Positions 54,256 through 64,000 of a stretch of DNA of 64,000 nt are shown here, piece after piece. Source of the DNA: Sulfurivermis fontis (GTDB lineage: Bacteria > Pseudomonadota > Gammaproteobacteria > Thiohalomonadales > Thiohalomonadaceae); NCBI RefSeq assembly GCF_004001245.1, contig NZ_AP018724.1, positions 736,501-800,500 on the forward strand, read 5' to 3'. The notes under the pieces were generated by a model. It saw only the letters and a list, made by a program, of their open reading frames with translations, made no database searches and had not been told where the DNA came from. Position numbers and translations under genes: made by a program. Position 1 is the first letter of the stretch; each line of letters starts with the position of its first letter.

Positions 54256-54948
54256 CTACCGTGCCGCGCAGGGGTTCTTCGCTGCGCAGGGGTTCTTCGC
54301 CGCGCAGGGGTTGGCCGCTGCCGCCGGCCTGAAGTCTTTCTGCAACGTGCCGACGTAGGCAACGAGCGCGGCCAGCTCCTTCGAATCCCAGGGCAGCGGT
54401 TTGGCAGCCATGGGCTCGGCTAGGCACAGTTGCACCATCTCGTCCAGATGCACCTGTTTCAGGCCGTAGCGATCCTGGGCCATCTGCACGAAGTGCGGAT
54501 AGGGCTGGGCGAAGGTGGCCTGGAAGGCGCCGTGATTGCTGTGGCAGGTGGCGCAGGACATGCCGTTGCTGGAGAGCGTGGTGTCGTGGAACAGATTCCT
54601 GCCGGCGGCGACGAGTTCTTTCATATCTCCTCTGTAGGGACGATAGTTTTTGGGCCGGGTGACCGCGGCGGCATCTTTTACCGCACCGGCGGCACAGGGA
54701 TTCTTCGCCGCGCAGGGATTCTTCGCCGCGCAGGGATTCTTCGCCGCGCAGGGATTCTTCGCCGCACAGGGATTCTTCGCCGCACAGGGATTCTTCGCTG
54801 CACAGGGATTGGTGGCGGCACGGGGCGCACAGGGGTTGCGTGGAGCGCAGGGGGCGGCGAGGGCTGGGCTGCCGCCGAGCGCCAGCGTCAGCACGCTGCT
54901 GGCGGCGAGGGTCAGGATATTGTGATGTGGTGTCGTGTTGCGTTTCAT
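54256..54948 (-). CDS. c-type cytochrome with NPCAAK hexapeptide arrays at both ends
   Basis: A 230-residue exported protein with a signal peptide (LTLAASSVLTLALGGSPALA). The mature N-terminus has nine Cys in Pro-Cys-Ala units, including six NPCAAK and one NPCAAG in a row. A monohaem cytochrome domain follows, with CATCH in SSNGMSCATCHSNHG and a likely axial Met in LAEPMAAKPLPWDSKELAALVAYVGTL. The protein ends with three more NPCAA(K/R) units. The cytochrome should be periplasmic; the regularly spaced cysteines suggest metal binding or cross-linking. The arrays are perfect or near-perfect 18-base DNA repeats. Confidence 0.88.
   Translation of the reverse strand: MKRNTTPHHNILTLAASSVLTLALGGSPALAAPCAPRNPCAPRAATNPCAAKNPCAAKNPCAAKNPCAAKNPCAAKNPCAAKNPCAAGAVKDAAAVTRPKNYRPYRGDMKELVAAGRNLFHDTTLSSNGMSCATCHSNHGAFQATFAQPYPHFVQMAQDRYGLKQVHLDEMVQLCLAEPMAAKPLPWDSKELAALVAYVGTLQKDFRPAAAANPCAAKNPCAAKNPCAAR
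54692..54811 (-). repeat. 18-bp tandem array encoding NPCAAK
   Basis: About six to seven copies of an 18-base unit (AATCCCTGCGCGGCGAAG on the coding strand). Within the array some copies have GCGCGGCGAAG and others GTGCGGCGAAG, so copies form two blocks. A shorter array with the same unit lies at 54258-54312 and encodes the C-terminal three units. Confidence 0.88.
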
Positions 54949-55021
54949 GGCGGTACTCTCCTTGGTGTGTTGTTGTCCGGTTATGTCTTGGTCGTCACGG
55001 CGGGCCGAACCTTACAGTGGC

Positions 55022-55396
55022 TCAGTGGCCGGTCAGATGTTGCCGCAGCCAGGCTTCGCTCACAGCGCCCAGGCGCACCTCTTTCACCCGGCCGTCGCGC
55101 ACCGCAATGAAGCTCGGTGTGGCGGCGATGCCGACGGCCCGCGCCAGCGTCGGGTCGTCGCTCACTTCCACCGCGACGAGGTTGGGGTGAGCAACGCGCA
55201 GCCGTTCCACCAGCGGCTTGATGGCCTGGCAGGGTCCGCAATGGCGCGCGTGGAAGAAATAGATACCGTTGCGTACCGGGGCGGTGGCGGGGAGTACGCT
55301 GCCGGTGCTGCGACGGGCGCGACAGACCAGTGCATACTGGCGCAACAGCAGCAACGCAAATACCAGGCCGGCGGTCAGGGCGATGCTCAGGTTCAT
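55022..55396 (-). CDS. membrane-anchored thioredoxin-like protein
   Basis: A 124-residue protein with an N-terminal membrane anchor (LSIALTAGLVFALLLLRQYALV) and a thioredoxin domain with active site CGPC (FFHARHCGPCQAIKPLVERL) and cis-proline in IAATPSFIAVRDG. The anchor orientation is unclear; a periplasmic domain would fit the neighbouring exported redox proteins. Its start overlaps the stop of the next gene upstream by four bases. Confidence 0.85.
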   Translation of the reverse strand: MNLSIALTAGLVFALLLLRQYALVCRARRSTGSVLPATAPVRNGIYFFHARHCGPCQAIKPLVERLRVAHPNLVAVEVSDDPTLARAVGIAATPSFIAVRDGRVKEVRLGAVSEAWLRQHLTGH

Positions 55397-55623
55397 GGGG
55401 CCTCCTGTGACAGCTGGTGGCGGGCGGCGCTGTAGCTGGCGACGCCGTAGGGCACCAGGAAATTGAGCAGCGCGTGCGCCCAGCGGATGTCGGCGCCGTG
55501 CAGCAGGGCCTCGCCCTGGTTGATCAGGTTGAGGGCGAGACCGACCACCAGGGCGATGCGCACCGCGCCGCGCACGATGGTCGGCGCGCAGGCGGCACGG
55601 AGGATGGGAACAATATCTGGCAT
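55393..55623 (-). CDS. nrtS: small membrane protein, NrtS-like
   Basis: A 76-residue protein with two membrane helices (IVRGAVRIALVVGLALNLINQGEALL and WAHALLNFLVPYGVASYSA). The pattern VGxxLNLINQG...LNFLVPYGVASYS agrees with the NrtS nitrate/nitrite transporter family. Nitrate transport is taken from the family; nothing else here supports it. It is coupled to the thioredoxin-like gene. Confidence 0.75.
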   Translation of the reverse strand: MPDIVPILRAACAPTIVRGAVRIALVVGLALNLINQGEALLHGADIRWAHALLNFLVPYGVASYSAARHQLSQEAP

Positions 55624-55634
55624 GGATGCCTCCC

Positions 55635-56090
55635 TCAGCGGAAGTGAGCGGTGAGGATCTCGCCGGTGAGATGCGCGCGCGACGGATCCTCCAGGTCGTT
55701 CTTGTGCACCACTACAAACAGGTGACCCTTGCCAAGGTCCGCGTGGCGGCGGGTGTCCGGTGCGATTGGAACGAACAGTGGCGACGGCACCAGCGGGGAG
55801 AACGCCGGTTCCAGTTTCTTGCGCGTCAGTTCGAAATCCAGCAGGGTGGCGATCACAACCGGCAGCTGGCGCGACAGCTTGTGTACGGCGCGCAGTACAT
55901 TTTCCTCCGGCTCGGCGGCGGTGATGCTGGTGGAGATGACGGCGCCGCGCACCTCGGTTGCGTTGATGTTGTCGAGTTCGTCGAGCGAGGCCAGTGGCAT
56001 GGCCGCGTAACCCAGTTTGCCCAGCAGGCTCTTCATGCTGGTGGCGATGAAGGGATGCGGGCGGGCGAGCAGGATGCGGTGTTCGGACAT
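55635..56090 (-). CDS. response-regulator-like protein without phospho-acceptor
   Basis: A 151-residue protein whose first half resembles a receiver domain (HRILLARPHPFIATSMKSLLGKLGYAAMPLASLDEL, then VRGAVISTSITAAEPEENVLRAVHKLSRQLPVVIATLLDF). The usual acidic pair and the phospho-Asp are missing: the third strand ends in VISTSIT. No output domain is recognised. It is probably a pseudo-receiver. A second copy of the IS1111-type element lies nine bases upstream of the ATG and has split its SD (AGGA^GAACCGACATG). Confidence 0.65.
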   Translation of the reverse strand: MSEHRILLARPHPFIATSMKSLLGKLGYAAMPLASLDELDNINATEVRGAVISTSITAAEPEENVLRAVHKLSRQLPVVIATLLDFELTRKKLEPAFSPLVPSPLFVPIAPDTRRHADLGKGHLFVVVHKNDLEDPSRAHLTGEILTAHFR

Positions 56091-56101
56091 GTCGGTTCTA
56101 T

Positions 56102-56374
56102 ATGGACGCCTCCCGTTTGCCAAGGGCGATTTTGGTGTGTTGGGACAGATAGGCTGCAGTTCTATATCCGGCCTGTTGTGCAGGAATAGACCTGCTGGCC
56201 CTGATGGAATCCGCTGACCCGCGCCTCATTCTCCTGAAGGACTCGAAGTCCTTACCGCCATACAGGTTTGGCGGGTCACGGTCTGACCTGTTTGCCATCA
56301 CACTTTATCGACCTTGCGCAACCTTTACGGCGGCCACTCCTTTCTTCAAAGTGGTTGATACACTCGTCAGGCAC
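56102..56374 (-). ncRNA. candidate guide (bridge/seek) RNA of the IS1111-type element, copy 2
   Basis: The same sequence as in copy 1, with AGGAGAAT (about 56228-56235) beside the AAGGACT-TCG-AGTCCTT hairpin, and ATATAGAA at about 56160-56167. Both words match the insertion site and the element end here as well. RNA production is inferred from the element group, not shown. Confidence 0.55.
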
Positions 56375-57400
56375 CTATGCCGGCTGACTGACGAATCCCT
56401 TTTGGTACGTCCGTTCATGGGCGAGCATCGCCCAGATCGTTCGCGCCATCTTGTTGGCCAGGGCCACGACCGCGACATTCAGCGGCCGGCGCTGGCGTAA
56501 TTTCGTGACCCACGGGCCGGGGTCTTTGGCGTGGGTCAGCACGGATCGCGCACCGTGAATCAGCAAGGTGCGCAGGTAGGTGTCACCGCGCTTGCTGATG
56601 CCGAGCAGTTTGATGCGCCCACCAGTGCCCACCTGTCGCGGCACCAGGCCGGCGAAGGCGGCGAACTCTCGCCCCGACTTGAAGGCTTTGGCGTCGCCCA
56701 TGATGGCGACCGCCGCCGTGGCGGTCAGCGGCCCGACACCAGGAATTTCAGCGATTCGCTTGCAAGCTTCGTCTTGCTTGAGCCACAGCTGGATGCGCTG
56801 CTCGATGGCGGCGATTTCCCCATCCAGCTTCTCGATGCGCGCCCATTGCTCGCGCAACGTATCGATCACCATTGCCGGCAGCCGGTCTTCCAGTCTGGCC
56901 AAAGCCGCAGCAATTCCCTTCCTGACCCCCGCTTTGCCCTGCGGCATCACTTCACCGTATTCGGCGAGCAACCCCCGCAGGCCGTTAATCTGCGCGGTGC
57001 GGAACTTGACCAACTGGCTCCTCATGCGGTGCAGCGCCAGGATGGCCTGCTGTTCTTCCGTCTTGATCGCCACCGCCTTGACGTGCGGCTGCTGCACCGC
57101 TGTCCAGATCGCCCGCGCGTCCTGCCGGTCGTTCTTGTTGCCGGTGACGAACGGCTTCACCGCCTTGCCTGGCAGGAGCTTGACCTGGTGGCCCAGCGCC
57201 GTGAGTTTCCTCGCCCAGTGCTGCGCACCGCCGCAGGCTTCCATCCCAATGAGGCATGGTTGCCGGTTAGCGAAGTGTTCGAGGAACTTCTCGCGCTTGA
57301 GCTGCAGGCTCACGATCTCTCCGGTCTCCATGTCGATCCAGTGCAACTGAAATACCCGCTTGGCGATATCCACGCCAACGACCGTTTTGCTACCATTCAT
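56375..57400 (-). CDS. IS110/IS1111-family DEDD transposase (copy 2)
   Basis: A 341-residue protein identical to copy 1 except for Ile instead of Val in RKGIAAAL (a C-to-T change at the DNA level). The catalytic VDIAK, MEACGG, KNDRQDA and GVGPLTA motifs are intact, so it should be active. It uses the same GGAGGG SD and ATG start (57398-57400). Transcription from it would run into the pseudo-receiver gene. Confidence 0.95.
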   Translation of the reverse strand: MNGSKTVVGVDIAKRVFQLHWIDMETGEIVSLQLKREKFLEHFANRQPCLIGMEACGGAQHWARKLTALGHQVKLLPGKAVKPFVTGNKNDRQDARAIWTAVQQPHVKAVAIKTEEQQAILALHRMRSQLVKFRTAQINGLRGLLAEYGEVMPQGKAGVRKGIAAALARLEDRLPAMVIDTLREQWARIEKLDGEIAAIEQRIQLWLKQDEACKRIAEIPGVGPLTATAAVAIMGDAKAFKSGREFAAFAGLVPRQVGTGGRIKLLGISKRGDTYLRTLLIHGARSVLTHAKDPGPWVTKLRQRRPLNVAVVALANKMARTIWAMLAHERTYQKGFVSQPA

Positions 57401-57649
57401 TTCGGACCCTCCGGTTTGCCTGTGAAGACCTTCAGTATCTTCCACCTTGGGCACTTCGATGCCGTCGGCCCGTGAGGGTCCACCTTCATCCCACCCACAC
57501 CGCAAAGCTATCCACGGCGCCGGGCGCCGCAGGTCCCTCCATACCGAAGACGGCCAGCGCGCCGGATAACTCGTGTTCAGCGCTCACGGGGTGGGAGGCG
57601 TCCATTCAATTCTCCTCGCAGGGCCCGGTACTACGGGCGTGAGGCTACT

Positions 57650-57691
57650 ATTCCACCGCTGGCTTAATTCACGCTTAAAGAGCGGTGGAAT
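57650..57691. repeat. inverted repeat upstream of the pseudo-receiver locus
   Basis: ATTCCACCGCT and AGCGGTGGAAT form a perfect 11-base inverted repeat around a 20-base centre that itself has TTAATTCACGCTTAA. It lies between the end of the GGDEF gene and the IS, so before IS insertion it stood upstream of the pseudo-receiver SD. It could be an operator or the hairpin end of the upstream gene; no T-run follows. Confidence 0.6.
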
Positions 57692-57729
57692 GCCGGGGTG
57701 GGAAAATCGCCAGACAATGGGGGCGACGT

Positions 57730-60700
57730 TCAGGAGGGGGTGTCGGCAGTGAGCGGCACGTAGACGGCGTAGTTGTTCTTGCCACGGTGCTTGACGGTAT
57801 ACATGGCCTGGTCGGCGTAAGTCACCAGACTCTCCAGGCTGTCGGCGTGCAGCGGGTAGAGGCTGATGCCGATGCTGGTGCCGATGTGCAGCTGATGGCC
57901 GTCGATGTGGAACGGGCTGCTCAGGCTGGCGATGATCTTGCCGGCCACGGCCTCGGCATTGATGGGGGCGCGGATGTTGCGCAGGATGACGGTGAACTCG
58001 TCGCCGCCCATGCGCGCCACGGTGTCGGAGTCGCGCACGCAGCCTTGCAGGCGCTGCGCCACCTCCTGCAACAGGCGATCGCCCATGTCGTGGCCGCAGG
58101 TGTCATTGATTTCCTTGAAGCCGTCCAGATCGAGGAACAGCAGGCCGACCGCGCCGCCGCTGCGCCGCGCCGCGGCGATGGCGCGCTCCAGGCGGTCGAA
58201 GAACAGCGGGCGGTTGGGCAGGTTGGTGAGCACGTCGAAGTGGGCGAGGTGCTCCAGGCGCGCCTCCAGCTCCTTGCGCGCGCTGATGTCGTGTTTGATG
58301 GCCACGTAATGGGCGATGCGGTCCTGGCTGTCGCGTACCGGTGCGATGGCCATGATCTCGGTGTACAGGGAACCGTCCTTGCGGCGGTTGATGATTTCGC
58401 CGCGCCATACCTTGCCGGCGGTGATGGTGGCCCACAGCTGGCGGTAGAAATCGCCGTCCTGATGGCCGCTCTTGAGGATGCTGGGTTTCCGGCCGATGAC
58501 TTCCTGTGCCGTGTATCCGGTCATCTGGGTGAAGGCCGGATTGACGTACTCGACGGTGCCGGCGGGATCGGCGATCACCACCGCCTCGGCTGCCGCCTCG
58601 ATGGCCACGCTGCGGGTGTTCAGTTCCTCGCGGATGCGGCGCTGCTCGGTGATGTCGCGGGTGATGCCGATGATGCCGTTGGGCGTGCCGTCGGCGTCGT
58701 GCATCAGGTTGACCATCACGTCGGTCCAGACGGTGGAGCCGTCCTTGCAAGGCTGTTCCAGCTCCCAGCGGTGCTGCAGCACCTCGCCGGTCTCCAGCAC
58801 GTGGCGGATGCCGACGGCGGCACGCTGCGCCGATTCCGGCGTCAGCGCCTGCTCCACCGGCGCCCGCATCACTTCCTCCGCGGTGTAGCCGCGCAGGCGC
58901 TGCACCGACGGGCTGACGTAGGTGAAATTGCCGTTCAGGTCCATGGTCCAGATGACGTCGAAGGCGTTCTCCGCCAACAGGCGGTAGTGGCGTTCGCTGT
59001 CGCGCAGGGCCTGTTCGATGCGCTTGCGCTCGCTGATGTCGTTGAAAGAGACGAAGGCCGCCGGCTTGCCGTCGTAGGTGGTGAGGGCGGCGGAGAGGTA
59101 GACCCAGAACGTCTGGCCACGGTCCGTCCTGAGCTGGGCCTCGAAATCGGCGACATGGCCGTCGCGGCGCAGCTGCTCCACCATCACCGTGCGTCGCGCC
59201 GGGTCGGCCCAGTAGTCGGGCGCGTGACGGCCGATGGCCTCGGCCTTGTTGAGGTGGAAGTGCTGTTCGGCGCGCTCGTTGAGGTAGAGCACGCTGTCGT
59301 CGATCAGACTGGTGACCACCACCGGGAAGGGGGCGGTTTCGGTGAGCGTGCGGTAGTTTTCCTCCGAACTGCGCAGTTGTTCCTGCAGGCGGTTGCGTTC
59401 GGTGACGTCGACGGCCAGCGCGACCACGCCGCTGAGTTGCCCGTGGGCGTCGTGCAAGGCGGCGTTCATCCACTCGCACAGGATGCGTGCGCCGGATTTG
59501 GTGAGATTCCAGTTGAGGGAGCGGCTGTCCGGCAATGCCCTGACGGCGCGCTGCACGGCACCGAGCACCTGCTCCTGTTCCTCGGCGGGCACCATGAAGT
59601 CGAGGAAGCGGCGCCCCATCACCTCGTCGGCGCGCCAGCCGAAGATTTGTTCAGCCTGGCGATTCCAGGCCGTCACCCGTTGCTGCGCGTCGGAAACGAT
59701 GATCGCCATGGGCGCGTTCTGATACACCACGCGGTAGCGCTGCTCGCTGGCGCGCAAGCGGTGATTGAGGCCCATGATGTAGAAGATGACGGCGCCGCCG
59801 AACAGCGTGACCAGGGCGCCGAGGCCGATGCTCCAGTAGAATAGTCGGAGGTCGGCTTGCTGCGTGGGCTCGAACAGGAAGCCGCTGTAGTCATAGTCGG
59901 CGGGCAGCATGCCGAGGCCCGCGTAGCTGTCGGCGATGTGCTTCCAGCGCAGGGGGTTCATGTAACCCAGCTCCACCAGCTCGGGCAGGATCAGGCGTTG
60001 CATGGCGTGCGCCTCGTACAGCAGGTGCTCGATGTCTTTGCCGCGGTTGTAGCGGCGCTGGATCAGGGCCGCCGTTTCCTCCGGGTGGGACAGGGCATAG
60101 GCCCAGCCGCGCAGGCTGGCATCGCGGAACGCGCGCACCGTTTCCGGCGACAGCCGGGCCAGGCGCTCGCTGGTGAACAGGCTGTCACCGTAGAAGTCGA
60201 TGCCGGCCGAGCGCGGGGTGATCTCGAGATAGTCGATCTTCCGCCGCCGCAGTTCCCAGGGTTCGTCGGTGGAGTAGGCGGCCACAGCGGCGACGCGCCC
60301 GGCCAGCAAGTCGTCCAGGTTGTCGCGGCGCGGTTCCAGCACGAAGTCTTCGGGCGACAGGCCGAGGGCCTGGATGAAGGCGAACAGCTCGTGCTCGTGG
60401 GGAACGATCTGGAGGGGCTTGCCGATGAGGTCGTGCACCGAGTCCACGTCGGGACCGCGCTTGGCCAGCAGGATCAGGGGGGAATGCTGGAAGATCACCG
60501 CCACCGCCACCACCGGCGCGCCCTGGGCGCGGGCCAGGAGCAGTTCCGAGGCGCCGATGCCGAAGTCCGCCTTGCCCGCGGCCACGTCTGCCACCGGGTC
60601 ACGTTCCGGATGGCCTTCGCGGATGGTGACGTCGAGCCCGGCCTCGTGGTAATAGCCCTGCTCCAGCGCGGCGTAGTAACCGGCGAACTGGAACTGGTGA

Positions 60701-60807
60701 TACCACTTCAGTTGCAGGGAAACCGGTTGCAGGGCTGCAGGCTCGGCATGCAGCGGCGCGCCCAGGCAGAGCAGCAGGGGCAGCAGGAGGCGTAGCGCGG
60801 ACGTCAT
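57730..60807 (-). CDS. substrate-binding-domain / PAS / GGDEF signalling protein
   Basis: A 1025-residue membrane sensor. It has a signal peptide (MTSALRLLLPLLLCLGAPLHA), an NMT1/ThiY-type periplasmic binding domain (SLQLKWYHQFQFAGYYAALEQGYYHEAGLDVTI) up to about residue 275, a membrane helix near residues 320-345, then four PAS domains, some with PAC motifs (MPLGI-like DADGTPNGIIGITRDIT), and a C-terminal diguanylate cyclase domain with intact GGDEF in RMGGDEFTVIL near residue 935. It should make c-di-GMP in response to a small periplasmic ligand, perhaps a pyrimidine-like or sulfonate compound. No EAL domain is present. Confidence 0.95.
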   Translation of the reverse strand: MTSALRLLLPLLLCLGAPLHAEPAALQPVSLQLKWYHQFQFAGYYAALEQGYYHEAGLDVTIREGHPERDPVADVAAGKADFGIGASELLLARAQGAPVVAVAVIFQHSPLILLAKRGPDVDSVHDLIGKPLQIVPHEHELFAFIQALGLSPEDFVLEPRRDNLDDLLAGRVAAVAAYSTDEPWELRRRKIDYLEITPRSAGIDFYGDSLFTSERLARLSPETVRAFRDASLRGWAYALSHPEETAALIQRRYNRGKDIEHLLYEAHAMQRLILPELVELGYMNPLRWKHIADSYAGLGMLPADYDYSGFLFEPTQQADLRLFYWSIGLGALVTLFGGAVIFYIMGLNHRLRASEQRYRVVYQNAPMAIIVSDAQQRVTAWNRQAEQIFGWRADEVMGRRFLDFMVPAEEQEQVLGAVQRAVRALPDSRSLNWNLTKSGARILCEWMNAALHDAHGQLSGVVALAVDVTERNRLQEQLRSSEENYRTLTETAPFPVVVTSLIDDSVLYLNERAEQHFHLNKAEAIGRHAPDYWADPARRTVMVEQLRRDGHVADFEAQLRTDRGQTFWVYLSAALTTYDGKPAAFVSFNDISERKRIEQALRDSERHYRLLAENAFDVIWTMDLNGNFTYVSPSVQRLRGYTAEEVMRAPVEQALTPESAQRAAVGIRHVLETGEVLQHRWELEQPCKDGSTVWTDVMVNLMHDADGTPNGIIGITRDITEQRRIREELNTRSVAIEAAAEAVVIADPAGTVEYVNPAFTQMTGYTAQEVIGRKPSILKSGHQDGDFYRQLWATITAGKVWRGEIINRRKDGSLYTEIMAIAPVRDSQDRIAHYVAIKHDISARKELEARLEHLAHFDVLTNLPNRPLFFDRLERAIAAARRSGGAVGLLFLDLDGFKEINDTCGHDMGDRLLQEVAQRLQGCVRDSDTVARMGGDEFTVILRNIRAPINAEAVAGKIIASLSSPFHIDGHQLHIGTSIGISLYPLHADSLESLVTYADQAMYTVKHRGKNNYAVYVPLTADTPS

Positions 60808-60916
60808 TGGGTTGTGTGGCCCCGCGGGAGAAACGGTGTCGGATCAGGCGTCTACTTTACCCGCTTCGGCCGGGAATGTCCGCCGCGGAGGAGGGGGCGG
60901 GCACGGTGTTGGAAGG

Positions 60917-61003
60917 TGGTGCCGAGGGTCGGAATCGAACCGACACGGGGTTGCCCCCGGCAGATTTTGAGTCTGCTGCGTCTACCAGTTTCGCCACCCC
61001 GGC
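60917..61003 (-). tRNA. tRNA-Leu(CAA)
   Basis: The minus strand folds as a class II tRNA of 87 bases: acceptor GCCGGGG/CCTCGGC with encoded CCA, D arm with AACTGGTAGAC, anticodon stem GCAGA/TCTGC with loop CTCAAAA (anticodon CAA), a variable arm TGCCGGGGGCAACCCCGT and the T arm GTCGGTTCGAACCGAC. It reads the Leu codon UUG. Confidence 0.96.
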
Positions 61004-61073
61004 TGGGGAGGGGGCATTATAGGGAAAGGTGTAGGCGGCGGCAAAGCCCCTTTTTTGCTACGATGCGCGGCCC

Positions 61074-63280
<2,207 letters not shown>

Positions 63281-63342
63281 TGCCGGCCGTTTTTTACTGT
63301 CTTAGGTTAGACACAGCCAGCATATAAACGTGGGGAAATGCC

Positions 63343-63669
63343 ATGGGTTTTTTATTTGCTGATGCTTGGGCAGAAACAGTCCACACCACGCAGCAGCCCT
63401 CTCTCTTTGAAGGATTGTTGCCCCTAATTGTTCTTTTCGCTGTATTTTGGTTCTTGTTTGTGCGGCGACGTGGAAAAGCACCAATATCTTTTGACGATTA
63501 CAAGCGTAAGTATCCGAAGCATGTGAGTGAAGGGAAGGTTGGGTGTTATAACTGCGGTGCGCGGGATATTCATATCCAAGTTGCAGAAACTAGCCCACGT
63601 TCTCGAACTAATGTTCATATCTGCCGGCAATGTGGTTCAGAGTTGTATCGCAGCAAAGTAACCCGTTGA
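63343..63669 (+). CDS. YajC-like N-terminus joined to a zinc ribbon
   Basis: A 108-residue protein. The first half (MGFLFADAWAETVHTTQQP, then LFEGLLPLIVLFAVFWFLFV, one membrane helix, RRRGK) resembles the N-terminus of the next gene, yajC (ISDAWAEAVPAA, FVVFYFLLIRPQQK). The second half lacks the YajC domain and instead carries a zinc ribbon, CYNCGARD...CRQCGSELYRS. It sits between tgt and yajC, where most gammaproteobacteria have no gene, and its base composition is clearly less GC-rich than that of the neighbours. GGGGAA precedes the ATG. The function is unknown. Confidence 0.8.
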   Translation: MGFLFADAWAETVHTTQQPSLFEGLLPLIVLFAVFWFLFVRRRGKAPISFDDYKRKYPKHVSEGKVGCYNCGARDIHIQVAETSPRSRTNVHICRQCGSELYRSKVTR

Positions 63670-63704
63670 TTTTATAGAATCTAAATGGTGATTAAGGAGT
63701 TGTT

Positions 63705-64000
63705 ATGAGCTTTTTTATTTCCGACGCTTGGGCCGAAGCCGTACCCGCCGCTGCTCAGCAGGGGAGTCCGTGGGATGTTTTACCGATGTTCGCCATTATG
63801 TTCGTCGTGTTTTACTTCCTGCTCATCCGTCCGCAGCAGAAGCGCGCCAAGGAGCACCGCACCATGGTCGAAAACCTGGCCAAGGGCGACGAGGTGGTGA
63901 CCGGCGGCGGCCTGGTGGGCAAAGTCACCGACCTGGGCGACAACTTCATCGAGGTCGAGGTGGCCGACAATGTGCGCGTCAAGGTGCAGCGCCAGATGCT
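63705..64000 (+). CDS. yajC: Sec translocase accessory subunit YajC (partial)
   Basis: The start of yajC, cut by the window end after about 98 codons. It begins MSFFISDAWAEAVPAA, has one membrane helix (WDVLPMFAIMFVVFYFLLI) and RPQQKRAKEHRTMVENLAKGDEVVTGGGLVGKV, the YajC signature. YajC associates with SecDF, whose genes normally follow. AAGGAG stands before the ATG at 63705. Confidence 0.95.
   Translation, partial: MSFFISDAWAEAVPAAAQQGSPWDVLPMFAIMFVVFYFLLIRPQQKRAKEHRTMVENLAKGDEVVTGGGLVGKVTDLGDNFIEVEVADNVRVKVQRQM

Larger units (their letters stand above)
56099..57612 (-). mobile_element. IS1111-type insertion sequence (IS110 family), copy 2
   Basis: This 1514-base copy has the same ends, inverted repeats and gene as copy 1 (45610-47123), in the same orientation. 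The 1521 bases shared between the two loci include the target bases AGGA and GAA. Taking it out joins CCTGCGAGGA to GAACCGACATGTCCG, so this target too was an SD plus start codon. Near-identity points to recent transposition. It is followed by the pseudo-receiver gene. Confidence 0.93.

Noticed and set aside
54692-54811. CRISPR array
   Set aside because: The 18-base repeats are directly adjacent without unique spacers and encode NPCAAK in frame. The heptamer arrays and the GGGGS array fail the same test.
63343-63669. Frameshifted or broken yajC
   Set aside because: A complete yajC start follows 36 bases later with its own SD, and the upstream gene has its own intact zinc-ribbon ending.

Overview
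The window reads as a high-GC gammaproteobacterial chromosome, probably from a Chromatiales/Ectothiorhodospiraceae-like lineage. The basis is conserved gammaproteobacterial gene blocks: tamA-tamB; miaB-ybeZ-ybeY-ybeX with lnt; ybeL divergent from leuS-lptE; queA-tgt-yajC. No rRNA is present, so the species cannot be named. One tRNA, tRNA-Leu(CAA), is present.

Layout. 1-5.1 kb: a cobalamin (B12) salvage operon on the minus strand behind a B12 riboswitch: btuB, tonB, a PduO-type adenosyltransferase, a BtuF-like binding protein, cobO and a second BtuF-like gene cut by the window edge. 5.2-10.8 kb: tamA and tamB. 10.9-15.4 kb: an orphan ParA ATPase, an EF-hand protein, a Cys-containing hypothetical, a slipin/NfeD pair and yqhA. 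15.4-25.8 kb: an accessory island with a two-partner secretion pair (TpsA adhesin, TpsB pore) and an AraC regulator. It is bordered on both sides by copies of the same dispersed repeats, plus an IS110 remnant. 25.8-30.1 kb: thioredoxin-fold proteins, DUF2835, an RssA-like patatin and mazG. 30.1-35.1 kb: amt behind a sigma-54/NtrC-like control region, then an MCE lipid-transport operon whose ATPase has lost its catalytic motifs. 35.1-43.8 kb: miaB, ybeZ, ybeY, corC and lnt, with uppP-apbE-corA inserted between corC and lnt. 43.8-50.7 kb: an HDOD protein, ybeL with an IS1111-type element in its Shine-Dalgarno (SD) sequence, leuS and lptE. 50.8-57.7 kb: an ECF sigma factor with a small zinc-finger partner, an HD-GYP protein, a periplasmic redox cluster (including a c-type cytochrome with NPCAAK hexapeptide arrays) and a pseudo-receiver gene hit by a second copy of the same IS. 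57.7-64 kb: a substrate-binding/PAS/GGDEF protein, tRNA-Leu, queA, tgt, a YajC-like zinc-ribbon protein and the start of yajC.

The strongest novel signals are two. (1) Two nearly identical 1.5-kb IS1111-type elements each sit inside the SD sequence of an unrelated gene. The rebuilt targets share AGGA^GAAYYGACATG, and the noncoding tail of the element contains words matching this target (AGGAGAA) and its own end junction (ATATAGAA). This suggests an RNA-guided element that recognises translation start regions. (2) Families of palindromic elements, built from short tandem words such as TGACAAG, ACGAGGG and ACGCAAAGG, sit at gene ends and inside genes. One is an exact 25-codon in-frame insertion in leuS, one encodes the whole signal peptide of LptE, and one forms the C-terminal tail of QueA.

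All calls come from reading the sequence. No homology search was run, so family names rest on recognised motifs and gene order.
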